Shown piece after piece: positions 1-5,264 of a DNA stretch of 5,269 bases. A program made the translations under genes and the position numbers. Location of the stretch: positions 1 to 5,269 of the forward strand of contig CAYTIH010000084.1 in NCBI GenBank assembly GCA_964437825.1. The letters run 5' to 3'. Below the pieces are notes generated by a model, which saw nothing but the letters and a program-made list of their open reading frames with translations, did no database searches and had not been told where the DNA came from. How positions within the stretch are numbered: position 1 is the stretch's first letter; each line of letters opens with the position of its first letter. This stretch comes from JBJFCE01 sp964437825 (GTDB taxonomy: Bacteria > Bacillota > Clostridia > Lachnospirales > Lachnospiraceae).

Positions 1-106
1 CAGGTCCATTGTCAATTTTTCTTACCATATCTGTCAAAGAGATGTAATCATCTTCTTCAATTTGTAAGACCTGTATCTCCGTTCCGTCAACATTTAGTTT
101 TCCCAT
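1..106 (-). CDS. KilA-N domain protein, N-terminal part (cut by window edge)
   Basis: Only the first 35 codons lie in the window; the gene continues past position 1. The ATG at 106-104 has an AGAGG ribosome binding site at 120-116, 9 bases upstream. The peptide starts MGKLNVDGTEIQVLQ and continues with an acidic stretch and then YISLTDMVRK, ending near DNGP. The ISLTDM segment after a short beta-rich start is how bacterial KilA-N domains begin. KilA-N is a DNA-binding domain of phages, plasmids and islands related to the APSES/Bro-N group, so a DNA-binding role is inferred from family knowledge. The start lies 18 bases after the NUDIX stop, so the gene is probably cotranscribed with NUDIX and HAD. 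The identification rests on a short piece and could change with the full sequence. Confidence 0.7.
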   Translation of the reverse strand, partial: MGKLNVDGTEIQVLQIEEDDYISLTDMVRKIDNGP

Positions 107-124
107 AAGAAAATTCCTCTCAGT

Positions 125-568
125 TTATAAATAGCCCAGCCTTGTTGCCTCGTTTATCAAATGCGGCTGGATATCAGGATACGTCCACTTTTTTGGAAAT
201 TGATCCATTATTGCAATTTTCTCAATTTCATTATGTAATTCTGTTTCAAAACATTGGATATCAGCAACAAACAACATACCAAATGATTCCTCGCCATCAA
301 AATTATCTGGTTTTGTAACAGAATATACGCAAACAGGTTTTATTTCAAATTCTAGGGCACCGGTTTCCTCATATAGTTCCCGCTTTGCCGTATCCACAAT
401 ATTTTCCCAGTTTCCATCTGGAAACTGTTCCCTATGACCTCCGGGAATTTCCCATGTATCTCTATCTTTATGTTTGCAAAAGACGTATTTATTTTGTGTT
501 TTGGATATAATCACAGCAAACCTAAGCAATTCATCCTCTATGCTCTCATAAAATTTAACCTCTGTCAT
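125..568 (-). CDS. NUDIX family hydrolase
   Basis: A 147-residue protein, normal length for a single-domain NUDIX pyrophosphohydrolase, which cleaves a nucleoside diphosphate linked to another moiety using Mg2+ or Mn2+ in the cytoplasm. The NUDIX box spans about residues 44-72: Gly44, Glu55, then Arg63-Glu64-Leu65, Glu67-Glu68 and Gly70. Glu64, Glu67 and Glu68 are the expected metal ligands. The usual five residues between the first Gly and the first Glu are ten here, so the loop is longer than consensus. The run from Phe30 to Pro42 is the expected strand before the box. The ATG overlaps the HAD stop as ATGA, and a GGAGG at 583-579 inside the HAD gene serves it, which indicates translational coupling. 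The substrate cannot be read; 8-oxo-dGTP clean-up is only one family possibility. Confidence 0.93.
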   Translation of the reverse strand: MTEVKFYESIEDELLRFAVIISKTQNKYVFCKHKDRDTWEIPGGHREQFPDGNWENIVDTAKRELYEETGALEFEIKPVCVYSVTKPDNFDGEESFGMLFVADIQCFETELHNEIEKIAIMDQFPKKWTYPDIQPHLINEATRLGYL

Positions 569-1290
569 TTCAGGTATTCCTCCATCCGCTTTCTTAATTC
601 GTTCCAGTCTGTCACTGTCAGAATATTTTTATCTTCTGTATATGGCAAATCAATTGCCCCTATGTACCATATCGGCAGCAGTCCGGCATTTAAGGAACCT
701 TTCACATCACATTCGTACTGGTCACCGATATACCAGACATCTTCCGGCTGTAATTCCGCTTTTTCCAAAGCCAGATCGAATATCCTTTTATTTGGTTTGC
801 GGAACATATAATTGCTTGAGGTAATAATAAATTCAAAAGCATTTTCCGGAAGCAGTCTGTTGATACGTTCTTCAACCACAGAGGGCGCATAGCAAATATT
901 GCTGATTATGCCTGTACGTATACCTTTGTTTTTCAAATATTCTAAAAATTCTTCTATACCCTCTGTCGGAGTTCCCGGAGCAGCGGCATTCCAGAATACT
1001 GTATCAATTTCAGAGTTGCTTAATGCAATCTCTATTCCCTGCGATTCATAGAGATAAGGCGTAAACATGGTATTGGGTATTTCTATTGGAAACAGGTGTC
1101 TTTTTTCAGGATCAAATCTCCCAATTTCCCGATTGATTTCGTCTGCTTTGGCTTGTACCTGATCCGGTGACAAATGATACTTATTTCTTGTGGCATACCG
1201 TAAGACAGCTTCTGTTCCCTTTAACCCGTCAAATTTCTCTGCGATCAATGTCTGCCCATAATCAAACAAAATCATTTTAGGTGTTTTCAT
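565..1290 (-). CDS. HAD superfamily hydrolase (subfamily IA-like)
   Basis: A 241-residue haloacid dehalogenase-like protein, probably a phosphatase acting on a small cytoplasmic phosphate ester. All four HAD motifs can be placed: motif I around Asp10 (FDYGQTL), motif II at Ser130 after a hydrophobic strand, motif III at Lys165 (RKPNKRIF), and motif IV Gly189-Asp190 with Asp195. Residues about 20-110 form a helical cap of the type seen in subfamily I. Motif I has Gly12 where phosphatases usually carry the second Asp (the general acid), so catalytic ability or reaction type is uncertain. I chose the ATG at 1290 because GGAGGG at 1303-1298 sits 7 bases upstream; a longer reading from TTG at 1311 would put this site inside the gene. 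The 3' end overlaps the NUDIX start by 4 bases. Confidence 0.92.
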   Translation of the reverse strand: MKTPKMILFDYGQTLIAEKFDGLKGTEAVLRYATRNKYHLSPDQVQAKADEINREIGRFDPEKRHLFPIEIPNTMFTPYLYESQGIEIALSNSEIDTVFWNAAAPGTPTEGIEEFLEYLKNKGIRTGIISNICYAPSVVEERINRLLPENAFEFIITSSNYMFRKPNKRIFDLALEKAELQPEDVWYIGDQYECDVKGSLNAGLLPIWYIGAIDLPYTEDKNILTVTDWNELRKRMEEYLK

Positions 1291-1495
1291 GTGATTTCCC
1301 TCCATATGCAAAATATCCCTCCTGTATCAGTAATTCTAATACAAGCGCCTCTCGTTCCAGCATTACCTGACTGAAATCATCCAGCATAGTTTCTCTGTTT
1401 ACATCTATTGCAAACTGCGGTTCCAAAAATTCAAGCGTAAAGCTTTCGTCCGCTTCATACTTGTCCAAATTTTGCTGTTCTAAGCCCTCTTTCAC
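1277..1495 (-). pseudogene. Orphan ORF fragment, possible 3' remnant of a lost gene
   Basis: An open frame of about 72 codons between the GNAT and HAD genes, stopping at 1277 and overlapping the HAD start by 14 bases. The product is acidic, with a likely helix at about residues 36-57 (MLDDFSQVMLEREALVLELL). I do not recognise it. The only start near the 5' end is GTG at 1495, with no ribosome binding site. In-frame ATG codons further in (ETM, QVM) also lack good sites. The frame is open upstream to the GNAT stop codon at 1523, which is in the same frame. This fits the tail of a gene whose 5' part was deleted, with the GGAGG in its tail still serving the HAD gene. A genuine small protein made by coupling to GNAT translation is the alternative. 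Confidence 0.4.
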
Positions 1496-1522
1496 ACAAC
1501 ATAAAAAATAGTAATTATTCAG

Positions 1523-2005
1523 TTACAATTCTTTAATCATATATCCGCAAGTAAATGGAAAGAAATCAAATTTTTTTGTTCCGATATGTATAAAGCCGTA
1601 ACCTTCATACCACTTTCGTAATACTTGGTTTTCTTCAACAATTCCAATGTTCATTCTCTTACAGTTCATTTTACGAGCATTATCAAATGCATTCTCCAAT
1701 AATTTTTGTCCCAATTTCTTATGTCTGTATTCGGGAAGAACACATAGATTGTTTAGCTCACATTCATGATTATCTAATAAAAGCAAAGAATAATATCCAA
1801 CAATTTTATTATCCTCAAAATATCCATACATCGGACGATGTTCACTATTCAACTGCCAATCCAAACGTTCTTTTGTTGTCGCAAAAGCTGTAAATCTTGA
1901 TGCGTTTTCTTCTGTAAATCCAAATTCGTTTGCAACAGTGCTGAAGCTTTCTCGAATTACATTGACGCACTGTGATATATCTTCTTGACTGATTTCTCTT
2001 ATCAT
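1523..2005 (-). CDS. GNAT family N-acetyltransferase (first of two)
   Basis: A 160-residue GCN5-related acetyltransferase that would move an acetyl group from acetyl-CoA to an amine. The N-terminal strand MIREISQEDI is typical. A beta-hairpin follows at about residues 60-77. Motif A comes after the strand ending NNLCVLPEYR, with Arg94 and Gly99; the usual first Gly of the CoA loop is Lys97. Asn126 and the WYEGYGF segment (132-138) form motif B, where a Tyr often acts as general acid. The length is normal. The ATG has GGAGGT at 2017-2012, 6 bases upstream. The acceptor cannot be deduced: small molecules, antibiotics or peptides are all possible in this family. It is the first gene of the left-hand minus-strand run and is preceded by an unusual repeat-bearing leader. 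Confidence 0.93.
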   Translation of the reverse strand: MIREISQEDISQCVNVIRESFSTVANEFGFTEENASRFTAFATTKERLDWQLNSEHRPMYGYFEDNKIVGYYSLLLLDNHECELNNLCVLPEYRHKKLGQKLLENAFDNARKMNCKRMNIGIVEENQVLRKWYEGYGFIHIGTKKFDFFPFTCGYMIKEL

Positions 2006-2085
2006 ACCAATACCTCCGCCACTTCCTGTTTATCTATCCCACTCCCCTTTACACCGCAAGCGGAAAAATTACACCGCAAAGGCAT
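2002..2085 (-). other. 27-codon ORF overlapping the GNAT start (uncertain)
   Basis: Starting at ATG 2085, this frame gives a 27-residue peptide beginning MPLRCNFSACGVKG and ends with TGA that overlaps the GNAT ATG as ATGA. That geometry resembles a coupled leader ORF. Against it, the nearest purine-rich stretch (GGGGA) is about 13 bases from the ATG. The two copies of the 11-base repeat inside it fall in different frames, which suggests the DNA rather than the peptide is what is repeated. Confidence 0.2.
2049..2079. repeat. Pair of 11-base direct repeats, 20-base period
   Basis: TTACACCGCAA occurs at 2049-2059 and exactly again at 2069-2079. The period of 20 bases is close to two helical turns, so both copies would face the same side of the DNA. 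They lie 44-74 bases upstream of the GNAT start. This spacing is common for protein-binding sites, either of a regulator or of an integrase arm; which applies is not visible here. Confidence 0.6.
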
Positions 2086-2134
2086 ACTTTTTAATTATTC
2101 CCCGGCTTTGTATCAAAGTCTGCAAGAACATATC

Positions 2135-2140
2135 ATTATA
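2135..2140 (-). promoter_or_regulatory. Possible -10 box for the GNAT run
   Basis: The minus strand reads TATAAT at 2140-2135 within a very AT-rich stretch, about 130 bases before the GNAT ATG. The hexamer 17 bases upstream (GGGTAA) is a poor -35. If used, transcription would start near 2128 and include the 11-base repeats in the leader. Read-through from the rhodanese gene is an alternative, since no terminator is seen between them. Confidence 0.35.
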
Positions 2141-2153
2141 ATTAATATTTATT

Positions 2154-2180
2154 CTACTTACCCCGGCGATTTGTTATCAT
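2154..2180 (-). other. Eight-codon mini-ORF with a strong ribosome binding site
   Basis: GGAGG at 2191-2187 sits 6 bases before an ATG at 2180, and the frame reads MITNRRGK then TAG. The signal is as good as that of the real genes here, yet it is followed only by eight codons. It may be a leader peptide for the downstream GNAT, or the 5' stub of a gene lost by deletion. The gene upstream, rhodanese, stops 33 bases before this ATG. Confidence 0.35.
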
Positions 2181-2212
2181 GTCAAACCTCCATCCAAAAC
2201 AACATTTACCGC

Positions 2213-2527
2213 TTATGATACAATTCCATAAGGCCATCCGATCAGACTGCCAATATCAAAAACTTTGGTATATCCCAGTTTTTCCAATATCCCGCATGCC
2301 TGTCTGCTGCGTCTGCCGCTTCTGCAGTATACCAAAACGGTAGTATCTTTCGAAGGAATAATTTCGCCTGCAGTCACTGCGTTTATGGAAGCTAACGGAA
2401 ACAGAATCGCTCCGTCCGCATGCCCGGTAATATATTCTTCCTCCTCCCGCACGTCTATGATCAGACAATCCTTTAACGTATCTATCATTTTTTTCGCTTC
2501 TTCAAACGTAATTGTATTATTTTTCAT
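2213..2527 (-). CDS. Single-domain rhodanese-like sulfurtransferase
   Basis: A 104-residue protein, the usual size for a stand-alone rhodanese domain such as GlpE or PspE. The family moves sulfane sulfur through a persulfide on a catalytic Cys. Visible marks are the IIDVRE segment (23-28, CH2A-like), GHADGA (35-40), the active-site loop with Cys68 in CRSGRRS (68-74), and a C-terminal GW-P segment (97-99) typical of the fold. No signal peptide is seen, so it is cytoplasmic. The ATG has AGAGG at 2540-2536, 8 bases upstream. It is followed by the GNAT leader and preceded by an extended -10 promoter. Donor and acceptor are unknown; detoxification or thiol sulfur trafficking are family possibilities. 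Confidence 0.95.
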   Translation of the reverse strand: MKNNTITFEEAKKMIDTLKDCLIIDVREEEEYITGHADGAILFPLASINAVTAGEIIPSKDTTVLVYCRSGRRSRQACGILEKLGYTKVFDIGSLIGWPYGIVS

Positions 2528-2590
2528 TGATCAATCCTCTCTCTGTAATATCATAATGTCTGCTTCACAGCAATCGTGATCAACACTCAC

Positions 2591-2728
2591 CGCTCATTAT
2601 ATCATACTCGCAAGCCCGCGCCTTTGGTGCTTTATCGTCTGCTTCGCAGACTGCTTGCTCGTTAATAGCGCATGAAAAACAAATGCCGCTTCGCGTCGCT
2701 TGTTTTTCTTTTGCGCTTATTATACCAT
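2591..2728. repeat. 15-base imperfect direct repeats bracketing the hairpin cluster
   Basis: CGCTCATTATATCAT at 2591-2605 and CGCTTATTATACCAT at 2714-2728 match at 13 of 15 positions. On the minus strand each copy contains TATAAT preceded by TG, so a -10-like element is duplicated. The copies bracket most of the hairpin cluster and could be a duplicated promoter or the edges of an inserted element. A second near repeat, GTCTGCTTC followed by A or G then CAG, lies at 2558-2570 and 2637-2649. Confidence 0.45.
2596..2604 (-). promoter_or_regulatory. Extended -10 promoter for rhodanese
   Basis: The minus strand reads TGATATAAT at 2604-2596, a perfect TATAAT with the TG of an extended -10. The -35 position carries no good match, which extended -10 promoters tolerate. 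The predicted start near 2590 gives a leader of about 60 bases to the rhodanese ATG. Confidence 0.55.
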
Positions 2729-2748
2729 GAATCAATCTGCGATTCATG
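2618..2748. repeat. Cluster of four inverted repeats (REP-like intergenic element)
   Basis: Four hairpins lie in 131 bases. First, GCGCC / GGTGC (2618-2630) with a TTT loop and one G-T pair. Second, GTCTGC / GCAGAC (2637-2651) with a TTC loop. Third, a larger imperfect one in which AGCGCA (2667-2672) pairs with TGCGCT (2712-2717) and AAAAACAA (2675-2682) pairs with TTGTTTTT (2700-2707). Fourth, CATGAATC / GATTCATG (2726-2748) with a 7-base loop. GCTTCGC recurs in the second and third. No open frame explains the pattern. Nothing transcribes into the cluster from either side, so a terminator role is unlikely; a small palindromic repeat element is more likely. Confidence 0.55.
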
Positions 2749-2792
2749 ATAACTACATGGTAAATTTTCCGAAGATTTCAGAAAAAGATGTG

Positions 2793-2821
2793 TTGTGCTA
2801 TGAAAGAATAAGGGATAAAAT
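2793..2821 (+). promoter_or_regulatory. Promoter of the plus-strand GNAT gene
   Basis: TTGTGC at 2793-2798 and TAAAAT at 2816-2821 are separated by 17 bases. Transcription would begin near 2828, about 38 bases before the chosen ATG. This is the best promoter in front of this gene, but both hexamers deviate from consensus. Confidence 0.4.
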
Positions 2822-2866
2822 TGTTACAAATAAGCAGGGGCAATCGGGATTTATGTGGAGGAGAAT

Positions 2867-3391
2867 ATGGTCTATTATAATGAGAATGAAATCATGATAC
2901 GTGATTTGCAGCAAAGCGACGCTCGGATTATTACGGATGAAGAAATTGCTCAAGGTTGGGATGCTGATATAGAAAAATATGAAATGAGACTTAAACATCA
3001 GGCAGAAGGCAAATCCATATCTTTAGTTGCAGAATATAAGGGCAATATTGCAGGATATATCAATATATATCCTGATTCCGAATGGGGCTCTTTTGCAAAT
3101 CAGGGATATCCCGAAATCATTGACTTTGGAGTGCTGGCCAAATACCGCAAGAACGGCATTGGCAGCAAACTCATGGATATCGCAGAACAGATCGCATTTT
3201 CATATTCTGATATAATCTATCTTGGAGTCGGACTGCATAGCGGGTATGGAAGTGCTCAAAGAATGTATGTAAAGCGAGGATATATTCCTGATGGCAGCGG
3301 GGTTTGGTATAAAGATAACATTTGCGAACCATATGCTGACTGCTGCAATGATGATGATTTGGTTTTATACTTATCAAAAAAGATCAAGTAA
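2867..3391 (+). CDS. GNAT family N-acetyltransferase (second of two)
   Basis: A 174-residue acetyl-CoA-dependent N-acetyltransferase. Residues 8-20 form the opening strand (MIRDLQQSDAR) and 50-67 the central hairpin. Motif A is textbook: the strand EIIDFGVLAKYR followed by Arg94, Gly97 and Gly99 (RxxGxG), which bind the pyrophosphate of CoA. The motif B region has AQRMYVKRGYIP (130-141) with Tyr134. The Cys-Cys and acidic cluster near the C terminus and the VWYKDN segment suggest a clostridial subgroup, but I cannot name an acceptor. I chose ATG 2867 because GGAGGAG at 2857-2863 lies just before it; a GTG at 2855 would put that site inside the gene. It is not similar enough to the other GNAT here to be a recent copy. 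It stands alone on its strand. Confidence 0.93.
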   Translation: MVYYNENEIMIRDLQQSDARIITDEEIAQGWDADIEKYEMRLKHQAEGKSISLVAEYKGNIAGYINIYPDSEWGSFANQGYPEIIDFGVLAKYRKNGIGSKLMDIAEQIAFSYSDIIYLGVGLHSGYGSAQRMYVKRGYIPDGSGVWYKDNICEPYADCCNDDDLVLYLSKKIK

Positions 3392-3397
3392 ACAATA

Positions 3398-4288
3398 TCA
3401 ATCAAGCATGTTATTTTTCAAATGCTTCAGTCTCACGGTAGACCTTATAATCATAACTCCGGCAGTAACAAGCACAATCAAACAAACACCGCCGCCGGTC
3501 AATCCTGTCATAAGCTGCCGGAATTGCGGACTGCTTTCTTCGCCAAACTGCGCAAGCATGGCAGTCTCCAGTGACAGCATAGATACCAACGCCGCTGCCA
3601 GTTGAATCGCTTTTGCTGCAGACATGACAGGGCTTTTATATCTATGATACTTGATAAGATTCCGTACCGCTGAGGCAACGTTATAAAAGGCGTACATGGC
3701 TACCACATAAATCAGATATCCCGCATAATGAAAGCCTTCGTTGTCCAGTACAACGAGAATGACAACACCAAGCAGGGCAATGTTCATCAGCATCAGAAAC
3801 ACACCACACAGACGGTACTTGTGCAATTCCAAAATAAGTTCTTTTCCAATCGCATTCCGATTGACATGCTGTAACAGCAGAAATCGCATCACAGCCATTG
3901 AAATATAGTACACCGCCAATGTCCCATACCATACTGAACCATAGTAGGCTCCGAAGAAAAGGTTCATTGCCGCATAAAGCAAATTCAGTCCCAGTGAAAA
4001 ATACAGGGAGGCATGCATTTTAAATGGAATATCCGTTAAATACCTATGAACATACTGGTTCCGGTGCAATGCATCCCGAAAGCCTTGTTTCGGCATTTTG
4101 ATGAGCCATGCACAAACAATGATGAGAGCGTAAGCGGATATCAGATAAGAGATATAGGCGATAAGGCTGGTCTCCTCCTCATACAAAAATGTGTAAATCA
4201 GCAAAGCCCCAGCTACCGGTACACTGATGAATACCAGCGCCATATGTGGAAACAGGATTTTATTCAATATCTGCTTAAAGCGTTCCAT
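3398..4288 (-). CDS. Uncharacterised multi-pass membrane protein
   Basis: A 296-residue protein that I do not recognise. About eight hydrophobic segments are visible, at roughly 14-35, 42-63, 92-113, 118-139, 158-181, 187-208, 224-247 and 262-283. The connecting loops between segments 2-3, 4-5 and 6-7 are basic and so probably cytoplasmic, with both ends inside. No signal peptide cleavage site, nucleotide-binding motif or catalytic motif is apparent; a transporter, sensor or immunity role would all be guesses. The ATG at 4288 is preceded by GGAGG at 4300-4296, 7 bases away; an in-frame extension upstream to 4357 would translate this site and is rejected. The gene has its own promoter and converges with the GNAT gene, leaving 6 bases between the stops and no visible terminator. 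Confidence 0.85.
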   Translation of the reverse strand: MERFKQILNKILFPHMALVFISVPVAGALLIYTFLYEEETSLIAYISYLISAYALIIVCAWLIKMPKQGFRDALHRNQYVHRYLTDIPFKMHASLYFSLGLNLLYAAMNLFFGAYYGSVWYGTLAVYYISMAVMRFLLLQHVNRNAIGKELILELHKYRLCGVFLMLMNIALLGVVILVVLDNEGFHYAGYLIYVVAMYAFYNVASAVRNLIKYHRYKSPVMSAAKAIQLAAALVSMLSLETAMLAQFGEESSPQFRQLMTGLTGGGVCLIVLVTAGVMIIRSTVRLKHLKNNMLD

Positions 4289-4327
4289 ACCCCGGCCTCC
4301 TTCTTTGATACTAAGTAAGACCTTTAC

Positions 4328-4336
4328 ATTATAACA
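4328..4336 (-). promoter_or_regulatory. Extended -10 promoter of the membrane protein gene
   Basis: The minus strand reads TGTTATAAT at 4336-4328, a perfect -10 with the TG extension. The -35 region (TGCAAA at 4356-4351, 17 bases away) is weak. The leader to the ATG would be about 35 bases. A run of nine A residues lies between the two elements on the minus strand. Confidence 0.5.
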
Positions 4337-4357
4337 GAGTATTCTTTTTTTTTGCAT

Positions 4358-4507
4358 TTTGTTTTAGAACTGCATGTTGGTTTACATAAGTTTTGTGTGT
4401 TTATTCATAGCGGTTGCGGTATTAAATGACCACGCTTATCCAGATTAGTATTCATGTTCTCGCGAAAAAATGTAAATCTGCTATATAATATCTCAAATAA
4501 TCACTTC
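4358..4507. other. AT-rich spacer with no gene
   Basis: These 150 bases separate the AbiEii-like remnant from the membrane-protein promoter. I find no ORF, convincing hairpin terminator or tandem repeat. A plus-strand TATAAT at 4484-4489 has no matching -35 and no gene in front. CAGATT at 4441-4446 and AATCTG at 4475-4480 are complementary but 28 bases apart. Confidence 0.6.
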
Positions 4508-5224
4508 CTATTTTTCCATCACTATCATTTTCTCAATTTCATCTAGATTATCTATATCTGCAACAGCCCAAAAAATTCTTTTAATATTCTTGCCTATCAA
4601 TATCTGTGCAGGAATAACAGAATAACTACCAAATTCCTTGATTAATGTCTCTCGGATTTTCCGCACTTTTAGTCCTTTCTCTTTTCCGGACAAATGAGAT
4701 AATTCCAACCATTTTTCAATCTCTAATGCCTGCTGTAACTTTTCCCAGCCACTACCATTTAGCATCAGCTCATACATTAGTCTTACTAATGCTGCACCAC
4801 AAGCTACTGATTGAGGTGAATACTCCACTTTACTGTTAAGATACAAGGACTGAAAATCATTAATATATTTCTTCAATTCCAGATCCTCCCCGCTGTCCGC
4901 CATCTCATATCGAAGGAGCTGTTTCCTTACATCCGCAATCACCAACTCCAAATCATATTCTTCCTCTTTTCTCGTCTCCCATTCCACATGTGCCAAAGTT
5001 CTATATTTTTCTCCTACAACAGCACAGTCAATTTCTGAAATACAGTTTTGAGTCAGCATTAAAATATCATAGAACTGCTTTACCTGCTCGTCCATTCTAC
5101 TATTCTGCACGCCAATCGTCTCATATCCCATTGTGGTCAACTTATCTGCAAACAAATGATTTAAAGGTAACAACTGATATTCCCACTTACTATTTACAGC
5201 AAAAATATGCTCCCCTGAATATTC
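4508..5224 (-). pseudogene. AbiEii/AbiGii-type nucleotidyltransferase, 5'-truncated remnant
   Basis: The open frame yields about 239 residues from position 5224. The segment FADKLTTMG, then TIGVQ, then MDEQVKQFYDIL (roughly 5161-5065) matches the conserved middle of the AbiEii/AbiGii toxin family, which are nucleotidyltransferases of abortive-infection and type IV toxin-antitoxin systems. The rest is helical, as in the family's C-terminal half. The N-terminal catalytic part, with a GG-x-(T/S) loop and a DxD metal pair, is absent: upstream the frame runs into GC-rich hairpins and a TAG at 5266. No start codon has a ribosome binding site; the TTG at 5173 has none. I infer loss of the 5' end and of enzymatic activity. 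No AbiEi-like antitoxin is in the window. An intact but divergent gene starting outside the window is excluded by the TAG unless there is a frameshift. Confidence 0.6.
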
Positions 5225-5228
5225 CGAT

Positions 5229-5264
5229 GCGGCGGAGCCGCCTGTCCGGTGTGGCGTGAGCCAC
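5229..5264. repeat. Two GC-rich hairpins at the broken AbiEii end
   Basis: GCGGC / GCCGC (5229-5241, loop GGA) is followed by GTGGC / GCCAC (5251-5264, loop GTGA, a GNRA-type tetraloop if transcribed on the plus strand). The short linker and the much higher GC content than the surroundings suggest one unit of a dispersed palindromic repeat. It may extend beyond the window. Confidence 0.55.

Noticed and set aside
434..811. Plus-strand ORFs opposite the NUDIX and HAD genes
   Set aside because: They are antisense to two well-supported enzymes, lack ribosome binding sites and have no domain-like sequence.
1..2005. Known antibiotic resistance cluster
   Set aside because: GNAT and NUDIX genes occur near resistance genes, but neither carries a signature I can tie to a specific drug.
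2180..2185. Perfect TTGACA on the minus strand as a -35 box
   Set aside because: The nearest -10-like hexamers lie 23 bases (TAGAAT) or 39 bases (TATAAT) away, neither a usable spacing; the bases are better explained as the gap between GGAGG and the mini-ORF ATG.
2256..2579. ORFs overlapping the rhodanese gene in other frames
   Set aside because: The rhodanese frame has a complete domain with active-site loop and a good start; the others are shadows.
2700..2897. Plus-strand frame of 65 codons in front of the second GNAT
   Set aside because: Its 5' half lies in the hairpin cluster and its 3' end overlaps the GNAT start; no ribosome binding site and no recognisable domain.
1523..3391. Two GNAT genes as a recent duplication
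   Set aside because: Lengths, CoA-loop residues and C-terminal sequences differ; only the shared family motifs match.
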